Below, piece by piece: positions 1 to 5,328 of a DNA stretch of 5,328 bases. Made by a program: the position numbers and the translations under genes. Position 1 is the stretch's first letter. The number at the start of each line of letters is the position of its first letter. The stretch spans positions 1 to 5,328 of the forward strand of contig JAJYJL010000705.1 of assembly GCA_021789565.1 (NCBI GenBank). Direction: 5' to 3'. The notes beneath the pieces were generated by a model that saw only the letters and a program-made list of their open reading frames with translations, was not told the DNA's origin and searched no databases. This stretch comes from Acidobacteriota bacterium (GTDB lineage Bacteria > Acidobacteriota > Terriglobia > UBA7540).

Positions 1-54
1 GATTAGGGCAAAGCCAAGTATGTAAAAGCCGAGAACCGGAACCGATTTTCTCAT
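1..54 (-). CDS. 5' end of an unidentified exported or membrane protein (partial)
   Basis: An ATG at 54-52 opens a frame that runs off the left edge after 18 codons. The visible peptide is MRKSVPVLGFYILGFALI: a short basic start followed at once by a hydrophobic stretch, as in a signal peptide or membrane anchor. It begins 26 bases after the stop of the sulfite-oxidase-like gene on the same strand, so it is plausibly its operon partner. No strong Shine-Dalgarno sequence is visible before the ATG. Bacterial periplasmic sulfite oxidases are often paired with a c-type cytochrome that takes the electrons, and an exported cytochrome would fit this position. That identity is pure inference from context, since no haem-binding motif lies inside the window. 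The frame could also be chance. Confidence 0.4.
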   Translation of the reverse strand, partial: MRKSVPVLGFYILGFALI

Positions 55-80
55 ACGTGTTCTGATCAAGAGTGAAATCT

Positions 81-1103
81 CTACGTGACGATGCAACTCA
101 CATGGTGGTATTCATTCTTTGCGTACCCGTCCAGACGGTCCGGATTACGATTAGCGGGCTGCGTGTTGCCGGCAGAATCCGTGGCACGGCAGATCAATTC
201 AACCCTCCCTCGCCGCCGCAAGTCAGATGTCCCGCGCCATTCCACCCAATCGTATCGGTCTGATGGCTTAAAGTAACATCGCGACCAGATTGTCCCGCTG
301 TCTACGCTGAGTTCTACGCTCCGAATTGAACCAGTTCCTGACCAAGCTAGTCCACGTACTTCTATGATGCCACTGCGCAATACAGACTGTTGTGTTGGCG
401 ACGTGATGATTGACCTGACCAATACCCGGGGTAGCGGTTGCTTAACAATGTCTCCCGCAGGGTCTTTGGTAAGACCCATATATTCGTCTTCGTTCGAGGA
501 AAGGGGCGCAGTAGCAAGCTCGATCCGGTGAACCCATTTCACAGAATCCATTCCATACCAGCCAGGAAGAAATACCCGCCAAGGGAAGCCGTGCTCGCGC
601 CTGAGCGGGTATCCGTCAAACTTCGTAATCAGGAGTCCATCCTGTTTAATCTTTGGAATCGCCACGCTGCGAGAATAACCATCGGCCCCGTAAAAATTGA
701 TGTACTTTGCACGCGCCATCGGTCTAACGACTCCCAAAAGCTCAGAAAGTGCGACACCCTCCCATCTGCCGTTGCTGACACCCCCGGCACCCGGAGTATT
801 GCCAGCGCATTCCAGAACGGCGTTAAGGCGACGGATCGAGAAGCGAGTCAAGTCCTGGGCTTTGAGACGAAGTTTCTTTCCAACAAGGCCGTCTATCGCA
901 AGGAATTCGGGGGTCGTGGTCGGCATGCCTTTATGGTTGCGTATGTAAAAATCAGCCAGGGGAACGTAATGCTCCTTTAATGACGAGAGGTCACACTCAA
1001 CGATTAGCGGGTTCGCAGAGACATAGTGATGGTCAGCGAGGGTCCTACTTGACCGTAGTGTCGAGCAAGCCAAAAGCCAAGTGATGAACTCTCGCCGCTG
1101 CAT
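81..1103 (-). CDS. Sulfite-oxidase-family molybdopterin oxidoreductase, Tat-exported
   Basis: This 340-residue protein has the two-domain layout of bacterial sulfite oxidases and dehydrogenases (SorA/SorT type), without the cytochrome b5 domain of the animal enzyme. Residues 2-5 (QRRE) begin a Tat-like motif, RREF, followed by a short hydrophobic run, so it should fold with its molybdenum cofactor and be exported to the periplasm. The molybdopterin domain spans roughly residues 45-205. It shows FYIRNHKGMP at 52-61, LECAGN with the molybdenum-ligating Cys99, EHGFPWR at 170-176, and PGWYGMDSVKW at 180-190. The C-terminal dimerisation domain (about 222-340) shows VRGLAWSG, VELSVDSG and RATDSAGNTQP. 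The expected reaction is sulfite to sulfate with electrons passed to a cytochrome c, but the substrate is not proven. The ATG at 1103 is preferred over an in-frame TTG at 1121 because it puts the twin arginines at the very N-terminus and sits just after a TATAAT box. The gene follows the cupin gene on the same strand after a 182-base gap. Confidence 0.92.
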   Translation of the reverse strand: MQRREFITWLLACSTLRSSRTLADHHYVSANPLIVECDLSSLKEHYVPLADFYIRNHKGMPTTTPEFLAIDGLVGKKLRLKAQDLTRFSIRRLNAVLECAGNTPGAGGVSNGRWEGVALSELLGVVRPMARAKYINFYGADGYSRSVAIPKIKQDGLLITKFDGYPLRREHGFPWRVFLPGWYGMDSVKWVHRIELATAPLSSNEDEYMGLTKDPAGDIVKQPLPRVLVRSIITSPTQQSVLRSGIIEVRGLAWSGTGSIRSVELSVDSGTIWSRCYFKPSDRYDWVEWRGTSDLRRRGRVELICRATDSAGNTQPANRNPDRLDGYAKNEYHHVSCIVT

Positions 1104-1138
1104 GGGCGAGATTATATCCAAAAAGTCGATTAACGCAA
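1104..1138 (-). promoter_or_regulatory. Promoter of the sulfite-oxidase-like gene, possibly leaderless
   Basis: On the minus strand a perfect TATAAT occupies 1116-1111. A weak -35 candidate, TTGCGT (1138-1133), lies 16 bases upstream. Only seven bases (CTCGCCC) separate the TATAAT from the ATG at 1103, so transcription would be expected to start at or next to the A of the start codon. No Shine-Dalgarno sequence lies at the normal distance, whereas the other three well-defined genes of the window have strong ones. This suggests a leaderless mRNA and transcription separate from the cupin gene. The inference depends on the TATAAT being used. Confidence 0.45.
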
Positions 1139-1285
1139 ATAGAGGGAACCTTTATCTGCTCTTCGGCCGTGATTCCAGCTTCGCGCCTATGCTCAGCGCT
1201 TGGGTCCCAGAGAAATATCGTGTTAGGCGAGACGCCCGCAATCGTATCCGTACAAGCCGGCAAGCTGATTCGATGGCTAGTTCAT

Positions 1286-2155
1286 CTAATTCTGATAACC
1301 GCGCGAGGGAAAGGGATACCATGACCGCACGGCCAGAATGTGCGCCTTGGTTTTTCCCCTGTTGTAAAAGCCCACCGTAGAATTCAGCCGGAAAAAGTAA
1401 GCGTCCCCGGGTCCGCTGGGGTGCAGACCTTCGATGCCATTTTCCCCTCCCCCGGCCGCGATGTCGCCGTGGCCATCCAGGACCAGATAGATTTCCTCTG
1501 CCATCTCATGATGATGAGGAAAGTTGGTCCCACCGGGCGCAAACTCCATCATGAACAAGCTTGTCGCGACAATACCACAGTCGAGCCTGTCATTAGTGCC
1601 TTTCCTGTTTCCGAGAAGCAGTCGGTATTGCGTAGACGCCGGGTGGCCCGCGTCCGTTTGCAGTTTGACGTCGTTGGCATTGGCGATCTGGAGCTTAGGA
1701 GGCGCAGGTAGCGTTGTGCCCTCAGGAATCTTGAACCCCATGACCACAAAACGCAGCGGCGAGTTCGAGGGGTTTGCCATTCCATGTCGAATTTCGGGCG
1801 GAAGGTACATGAAATCATCTTTCTTGATGGGGGTCTTTTGTTCGCCATAGGTAAGCGTCCCCCCGCCTGCAAGGATGTAATAAATCTGCTCCTCGGCCGA
1901 GTACGAAACTTCTTTGCAGTGTCCTTTTGGGTCAATCGTCACTTCACCAAACCTTGCAACGCTTCGAACAATCCTGGTTTCCGAATCGCCCGCGCCAAAC
2001 AGGGGTTTGTAGTGGCAGGTCGGCGTGCTGATGTCCATGGTTTTTTCGGGTGTACGCTGGACGTTCCGATGGAGCCAGGTGGGATCAACCGTTCTCTGCG
2101 CGACCAGCACGCATGGAGCGGCCAACAAAAGAATTGCGAATGTAAGGGTTTTCAT
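1286..2155 (-). CDS. Secreted two-domain cupin (bicupin) protein
   Basis: The 289-residue protein starts with a clear Sec signal peptide (MKTLTFAILLLAAPCVLVAQ), so it is likely periplasmic or secreted. Two cupin beta-barrels follow. The first (about 68-142) contains EEQIYYILAGGGTL, then PPEIRHGMAN carrying His124 and Asn128 of cupin motif 2. The second (about 200-280) contains PGGTNFPHHHEMAEEIYLVLDG, where His214, His216 and Glu220 or Glu221 match the metal-binding cupin motif 1. The motif-1 histidines are missing from the first barrel and the motif-2 histidine from the second. The ATG at 2155 is chosen over an upstream in-frame GTG (2200) because GGAGG lies nine bases before it and the signal peptide begins there. 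The substrate is unknown: cupins include dioxygenases, isomerases and sugar-binding proteins. The gene is transcribed divergently from the glycoside hydrolase gene and lies upstream of the sulfite-oxidase-like gene. Confidence 0.88.
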   Translation of the reverse strand: MKTLTFAILLLAAPCVLVAQRTVDPTWLHRNVQRTPEKTMDISTPTCHYKPLFGAGDSETRIVRSVARFGEVTIDPKGHCKEVSYSAEEQIYYILAGGGTLTYGEQKTPIKKDDFMYLPPEIRHGMANPSNSPLRFVVMGFKIPEGTTLPAPPKLQIANANDVKLQTDAGHPASTQYRLLLGNRKGTNDRLDCGIVATSLFMMEFAPGGTNFPHHHEMAEEIYLVLDGHGDIAAGGGENGIEGLHPSGPGDAYFFRLNSTVGFYNRGKTKAHILAVRSWYPFPSRGYQN

Positions 2156-2364
2156 CCTTTTCGACCTCCACAAGAATTCGTTGTCACCTGCGGCCGTCAC
2201 AGCACGCGATGACGTCCTTCAAGCACCCGGGCCCGATTAAAAAGATATCGCTCTGTTGGTCCTCAAGTCGGCGCAATATTATCACGAATCTCTGCTGTTG
2301 CAGTGCCGGGATGGAAAGTGCAATCGGATACTGATAAGATTCGTGACCCAAGAGGAGGCTGATC
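2156..2364. promoter_or_regulatory. Divergent intergenic control region
   Basis: These 209 bases separate the cupin ATG (minus) from the hydrolase ATG (plus) and must hold the promoters for both. For the plus strand, TATTAT at 2277-2282 with TTGGTC at 2256-2261 is a weak candidate with a short 15-base spacer. On the minus strand the same AT-rich patch reads TGATAATAT, which could serve as an extended -10. Ribosome binding sites sit at both ends: GGAGG on the minus strand near 2168-2164, and AGAGGAGG at 2351-2358 on the plus strand, six bases before the hydrolase ATG. A strong inverted repeat inside the region is listed separately. The promoter assignments are tentative. Confidence 0.5.
2282..2346. 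repeat. Perfect 10-bp inverted repeat upstream of the hydrolase gene
   Basis: TCACGAATCT at 2282-2291 is exactly complementary to AGATTCGTGA at 2337-2346. The arms enclose 45 bases, and their centres are 55 bp apart, about five helical turns. Directly inside the left arm a small hairpin is possible: CTGC (2292-2295), TGTT loop, GCAG (2300-2303). The right arm ends four bases before the AGAGGAGG ribosome binding site. It could be a pair of operator half-sites for a looping or dimeric regulator between the divergent genes, or the closing stem of a structured 5' leader RNA. If the -10 at 2277-2282 is used, transcription would start within the left arm, which favours a DNA operator. Confidence 0.6.
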
Positions 2365-4398
2365 ATGATTTCACGACGCGAGTTCCTTCACGCCCAGTTG
2401 GCCGGGATGGCCATCATCCTTTGCAAACCAGGATTGTCGGCAGGGCAGACAGGCCATACATCAAGACCGTTGCCATGGACACACTATGTCCGCATTTCGG
2501 GCAACCCACTCCGCCTGGACCGAGTTGACCAGATTGTAAAAGAAGCGACGGAAACGCACGTCTTCGGCATCGAAACCGATAACGACGTCGAAGGGCGCTA
2601 TGAGAGTTTTCTCGATCCGGTTGAAAAACTGAAGGCAATCAAAGCAGTTGCTGAGAAGGCACACGCTGTGGGGAATTACGCGTTTGTGTATGTTGCCGGG
2701 CTCGAGTGCATCACGGCAAATGCCGCCAAGGTGAAGCACTCGCTCTACAAGGACCACCCGGACTGGGTACAAAGGAAGATCACCGGCGAACCTGCGCTCT
2801 TTGGAGGCGGCACGGCCTTCTGGATTCGAAAAGGAGACGAAGATGTCTGGGTCAGCCCCTATGTCCCGGAGTGGCGCAAGATCTACATGGAACACATTCG
2901 CCAGATTGCGGCGACTGGGATCGACGGCATCTACGTGGACATCCCATACTGGATGACGCACTTTACGGGCTGGGAGAAGAGTTGGGCCAGCTTTGACAAG
3001 TACACTGTGGCTGAGTTCAAGTCCCGCACCGGCCTCAACGCCCTGGCGGACCTGAAACTTGGCGATTTCTCTGACGCCAATTTTCGCCGCTGGGTCGATT
3101 TTCGAATCACGACGATCACCGAGTTTATGAAGGAAATTGGGGACAACGTCAAATCGGGCAACCCCCGTGCCGTAACCATTGCGGAAATTTATCCGGGCAT
3201 TGAGTTTGAGGCCGTGCGAGTTGGTTCCGACGTATATCAACTCTACAATGTGATTGACCTCGTTGCGCACGAGTACGAATGGAGTGGCATCGGCAACGCG
3301 TCGAGAAAGACGCCGCTCGACTGGCTGCATTTTATGATCGGCATGTACAGCTTTCGCAGCTTTGCTGGCGCAAAGCCCACCTGGCTGCTGAGCTATTCAT
3401 GGGACGGCGACAAAGGCATCAGTCCAGGCGACGCAATGCAGAACCTTTTCTCCGCCCAACTTACGGCAGGAACAAATTGCTGGGACGTATACGGCCATGT
3501 AATGTCCGGTTCGAATGATATCGCAATGCGCAAGAAGATTTTCGCCTGGATCGAAGAGCACGAACAGACGTTCTACAATACCCGGACGCCCATCCACCCC
3601 ATCGGCGTCTACTTCTCGCCGCGCACCAGGGACTACTTTGCGGAAGAATTCCTCGATTCCTACTTCGGGCTTATGGCATTACTGATGCATTCGCATCGCG
3701 AGTTTCAAATTGTTACGCCGCGAACACTCAAGGATTTCCGCGGGCCGGTCCTAGCTCTAGCGGACGCCAGTTGCCTGAGCAACTCCGAACTTGCCGCGCT
3801 GGAATCCTTTGCGAAATCCGGAGGAAACCTGATCGTCACAGGCCACTCCGGGCAACTCGACGAAACTGGCCTGGCGCGCCCGTCAAACATTTTGCACCAA
3901 TTCCTTGGAATTCCGAACCCGGGAAAGAAGTCGACAAGCACTTCCAGTCCGAAGTATACCTACCTTCCTGGTTGCCCAGGCCGCGCTTATTGGCTAGCCT
4001 TGAGCAAAGAGTTCAGCCTGGCAGCCGCTCGTGGTGAGGCGGAAGGGCAGACTTTCCAATCGCTTCGACATGATTTCGATGCAACCGTGATCGAACCCCT
4101 CCAAGTCAATTCATCCGTAGAGGTCAAGGCCTCGCCTTTCGTCACTTCCCAGACAGCGCGAGTCAACGGCAAAATTCACATTTTCCTGGCCAACTTCAAA
4201 GGCCTTCAGTCGCGCAAGGTCGCAAGGCAGATTCCGGAAAGAAACGTCGAAGTTTTCCTTCCAGCGAGCGAGGGTCGAAAGGTATTCCTGTTGCCTTTCC
4301 TGGGAGAGGCCCGGGAACTTCCAGCAGCACTGGCCGGCGCGCGCCTTCGCGCCGTCGTCCCTGAAATAGATAAAGGTGCAGCGATTTGGCTTGATTAA
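2365..4398 (+). CDS. Tat-exported putative glycoside hydrolase: TIM barrel, GATase-like domain, beta domain
   Basis: The 677-residue protein starts with a Tat signal (SRREFL at 3-8, hydrophobic stretch to about 20, likely cleavage near LSA/GQ at 26). Residues about 40-400 resemble a (beta/alpha)8 glycoside hydrolase barrel. GIDGIYVDIPYW (185-196) is the typical strand ending in an acidic residue (Asp192), seen in GH13, GH31 and GH36 relatives and hypothetical glycosyl-hydrolase-like families. TIAEIYPG (271-278, Glu274), HEYEW (302-306) and CWDVYGH (372-378) are other candidate active-site segments. Residues about 411-515 (IGVYFSPRTRDYF, then LADASCLSNSELAALESF and SGGNLIVTGHSG) resemble the class-I-amidotransferase-like trimerisation domain of GH42 beta-galactosidases. 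The last 90 or so residues look like a small beta domain (VNGKIHIFLANF). The ATG is fixed by AGAGGAGG six bases upstream. A role in periplasmic glycan breakdown is inferred; the precise family, linkage and catalytic residues are not known. The downstream TonB receptor fits glycan uptake. Confidence 0.82.
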   Translation: MISRREFLHAQLAGMAIILCKPGLSAGQTGHTSRPLPWTHYVRISGNPLRLDRVDQIVKEATETHVFGIETDNDVEGRYESFLDPVEKLKAIKAVAEKAHAVGNYAFVYVAGLECITANAAKVKHSLYKDHPDWVQRKITGEPALFGGGTAFWIRKGDEDVWVSPYVPEWRKIYMEHIRQIAATGIDGIYVDIPYWMTHFTGWEKSWASFDKYTVAEFKSRTGLNALADLKLGDFSDANFRRWVDFRITTITEFMKEIGDNVKSGNPRAVTIAEIYPGIEFEAVRVGSDVYQLYNVIDLVAHEYEWSGIGNASRKTPLDWLHFMIGMYSFRSFAGAKPTWLLSYSWDGDKGISPGDAMQNLFSAQLTAGTNCWDVYGHVMSGSNDIAMRKKIFAWIEEHEQTFYNTRTPIHPIGVYFSPRTRDYFAEEFLDSYFGLMALLMHSHREFQIVTPRTLKDFRGPVLALADASCLSNSELAALESFAKSGGNLIVTGHSGQLDETGLARPSNILHQFLGIPNPGKKSTSTSSPKYTYLPGCPGRAYWLALSKEFSLAAARGEAEGQTFQSLRHDFDATVIEPLQVNSSVEVKASPFVTSQTARVNGKIHIFLANFKGLQSRKVARQIPERNVEVFLPASEGRKVFLLPFLGEARELPAALAGARLRAVVPEIDKGAAIWLD

Positions 4399-4435
4399 GC
4401 GCCTCTGCAAGAAGCAGCGCCTGACCCCATGAACC

Positions 4436-4562
4436 AATTGCCTTTCGTGGAACTGACAAGGCCTTCGGCTTTGAGAGGCTTACGTTCTCTTTCTATTCAA
4501 CCGATTGTACAAAGTGATTGCTGCCGTTCTATCGGGTTCGCGCTACAAACGAAAGGCCAATT
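4436..4562. repeat. Imperfect 13/14-bp inverted repeat spanning 127 bp
   Basis: AATTGCCTTTCGT (4436-4448) is complementary to ACGAAAGGCCAATT (4549-4562) with a single extra C bulged in the right arm. Eight bases (CCTTTCGT and ACGAAAGG) pair without a break. The trinucleotide ACC lies just outside the left arm and recurs one base outside the right arm. This could be the terminal repeats of a tiny non-autonomous insertion, or coincidence. No coding content lies inside. Confidence 0.35.
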
Positions 4563-4569
4563 TACCTTA

Positions 4570-4585
4570 CGTTTGATTTCAAATG
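4570..4585. promoter_or_regulatory. Near-palindromic operator candidate
   Basis: CGTTTGATTTCAAATG is a 16-base near-palindrome: arms CGTTTGA and TCAAATG around TT, six of seven positions pairing. It sits about 20 bases upstream of the -35 box of the candidate TonB receptor promoter, a normal place for a regulator site. The regulator is unknown. Confidence 0.3.
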
Positions 4586-4590
4586 CGAAA

Positions 4591-4635
4591 CGAATGGAAA
4601 AAGTCCTTGACAATGTAATCCATTCGCGTTACAAG
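4591..4635 (+). promoter_or_regulatory. Candidate sigma-70 promoter of the TonB receptor with bracketing inverted repeat
   Basis: A perfect TTGACA -35 box (4607-4612) is followed after 17 bases by TACAAG (4630-4635), a four-of-six match to TATAAT. An exact 8-bp inverted repeat, CGAATGGA (4591-4598) and TCCATTCG (4619-4626), brackets the -35 box with 20 bases between the arms. A protein bound there would cover the polymerase contact site, so it is a repressor-operator candidate. The start of transcription would be near 4642. Confidence 0.5.
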
Positions 4636-4770
4636 TGCACACATAAAGGTGTTACAGAGATAGTTGCAAAACACGTTCCTACAATTTGTGTGAGACGCAG
4701 TCTCTCCTAATTTTGGTTTTGCTCGTGATCGTCGGGAATCTCGGGACTGAACTTTAGTAAGGAGGGAAGA

Positions 4771-5328
4771 ATGCCAGCAAATTCCGCTTCACCAAGTGGC
4801 CACAGCAGCAGAATTCGTTTCCTTGGTAGACTTCAAGGCTTCGCCTTCCATTCCACGTTAGCGGCCTGCATGCTGGCGGCATTGGTCGTATGCGGCATGC
4901 ATCCTGGTCCGGGATGGGCGCAGGGCACAGATACGGCGTTGCTGCGCGGGACTGTAAAGGATCCCACCGGAGCGGTCATTCCGCAAGCGACTGTAACCGC
5001 GACAGCTGTAGCAACACAGGTCCAGACCAGGACGCAAACCGACAGCGCGGGCCTCTACATTTTTAACTACCTCAAGCCGGGCACTTACACCCTGAAGGTT
5101 GAGAAGTCTGGATTCAAGACGTGGATTTTTCCATCGCTGGAGCTTCGAATCGGTACCCAGACAGATGAGGACGTCACACTAGAAGTCGGGAGTACCCAGC
5201 AAACCGTGGAAGTGAAGGGTGCGGCGCCACTCCTTAACACGGTGAGCGCCGCTCTGGGAACCACCGTCAACAACCAGTACATCCAGAGTCTGCCGCTTCT
5301 CGATCGTAATATCGCCAATCTCTCATTC
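4771..5328 (+). CDS. TonB-dependent receptor, Oar-like, N-terminal part (truncated by window end)
   Basis: An open frame runs from the ATG at 4771 to the last base of the window, 186 codons without a stop. AAGGAGG lies five bases upstream and fixes the start. Residues 1-51 form a long signal peptide with hydrophobic core TLAACMLAALVVCGM (29-43), ending near WAQ. Residues about 56-140 are a carboxypeptidase-regulatory-like beta-sandwich: LLRGTVKDPTGAVIPQATV, then TDSAGLYIFNYLKPGTYTLKVEKSGF. The TonB plug begins with VEVKGAAPLLNT and NQYIQSLPLLDRNIANL (168-184), close to the LPLNGRN signature of acidobacterial receptors. The rest of the plug and the outer-membrane barrel lie beyond the window; full-length members usually exceed 1000 residues. 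Such proteins are thought to take up oligosaccharides or other large nutrients with TonB energy. Position behind a glycan hydrolase supports carbohydrate uptake, but the ligand cannot be read from the sequence. Confidence 0.92.
   Translation, partial: MPANSASPSGHSSRIRFLGRLQGFAFHSTLAACMLAALVVCGMHPGPGWAQGTDTALLRGTVKDPTGAVIPQATVTATAVATQVQTRTQTDSAGLYIFNYLKPGTYTLKVEKSGFKTWIFPSLELRIGTQTDEDVTLEVGSTQQTVEVKGAAPLLNTVSAALGTTVNNQYIQSLPLLDRNIANLSF

Larger units (their letters stand above)
4399..4770. other. 372-bp intergenic region before the TonB receptor
   Basis: This stretch between the hydrolase stop and the receptor ATG looks AT-richer than the flanking genes and holds no gene I can support. It contains a weak hairpin (AAGGCC, TTC loop, GGCTTT at 4458-4472) followed by a pyrimidine-rich stretch, which is not convincing as a terminator. 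It also contains a long-range inverted repeat (4436-4562), a near-palindrome (4570-4585), a promoter with an inverted repeat around its -35 box (4591-4635), and the receptor's ribosome binding site, AAGGAGG (4759-4765). The presumed transcript leader would be about 130 bases long. The receptor therefore seems to have its own promoter and need not depend on read-through from the hydrolase gene. Confidence 0.7.

Noticed and set aside
438..980. 180-residue plus-strand ORF
   Set aside because: It lies wholly antisense to the conserved molybdopterin domain of the sulfite-oxidase-like gene and has no recognisable motif.
1224..1234. GGCG-AGA-CGCC hairpin in the gap between cupin and sulfite-oxidase-like genes
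   Set aside because: A four-pair stem without a T-tract is too weak to call a terminator.
1045..1263. 72-residue minus-strand ORF across the gap between cupin and sulfite-oxidase-like genes
   Set aside because: It overlaps the well-supported start of the sulfite-oxidase-like gene in another frame and shows no family motif. I considered a cytochrome c, but there is no CXXCH.
2228..2235. CGGGCCCG palindrome in the divergent region
   Set aside because: An eight-base GC palindrome is expected by chance in DNA of this composition and has no supporting context.
2461..3330. 289-residue minus-strand ORF
   Set aside because: It is antisense to the conserved hydrolase barrel, and its composition mirrors the codon bias of the true gene. 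No domain was recognised.
4400..4427. AGCGCCT direct repeat with CTGC/GCAG hairpin just after the hydrolase stop
   Set aside because: The repeat is short and direct rather than inverted, the stem is only four pairs, and no T-tract follows.
4458..4472. Hairpin after the hydrolase gene as an intrinsic terminator
   Set aside because: The stem is only six pairs including a G-T pair, the loop is three bases, and no clean T-run follows directly.
4429..4710. 93-residue plus-strand ORF in the intergenic region
   Set aside because: It has no ribosome binding site, no recognisable motif, and overlaps the promoter and inverted repeats of the TonB receptor.

Overview
The window looks like chromosomal DNA from an Acidobacteriota-type bacterium, possibly of the Bryobacter/Solibacter kind. 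The main clue is the start of an Oar-like TonB-dependent receptor with an N-terminal carboxypeptidase-regulatory-like domain, a family greatly expanded in that phylum. Several Tat- or Sec-exported enzymes, moderate-to-high GC coding DNA and clear GGAGG ribosome binding sites in front of three of the genes fit as well. The phylum is an inference; no rRNA or other marker gene is present.

Layout. Two transcription directions diverge from a 209-bp region (2156-2364). Leftward, on the minus strand, lie a secreted two-domain cupin protein (2155-1286), a 182-bp gap, a Tat-exported sulfite-oxidase-family molybdoenzyme (1103-81), and the first 18 codons of a further gene that leaves the window at base 1. 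Rightward, on the plus strand, lie a Tat-exported putative glycoside hydrolase of 677 residues (2365-4398), a 372-bp AT-richer intergenic region (4399-4770) with promoter and operator-like structure, and the first 186 codons of the TonB-dependent receptor (4771 to the window end).

How the parts may work together. Every gene carries an export signal, or in the truncated one a signal-like N-terminus, so this is an envelope-directed locus. Hydrolase plus TonB receptor is the usual logic of polysaccharide capture. The cupin and the sulfite-oxidase-like enzyme on the other strand are less easily linked to it. One speculative link is a sulfonated or sulfated glycan substrate whose breakdown releases sulfite.

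The most notable non-coding signals are a perfect 10-bp inverted repeat with a 45-bp interior just before the hydrolase ribosome binding site; a perfect TATAAT box seven bases before the molybdoenzyme ATG, which suggests a leaderless transcript; and three inverted repeats upstream of the TonB receptor, one of which brackets a TTGACA -35 box. No rRNA, tRNA, CRISPR array, transposase gene or convincing intrinsic terminator was seen. I found no clear new defence or mobile system. The best candidates for something undescribed are the hydrolase family itself and its 5' control region.
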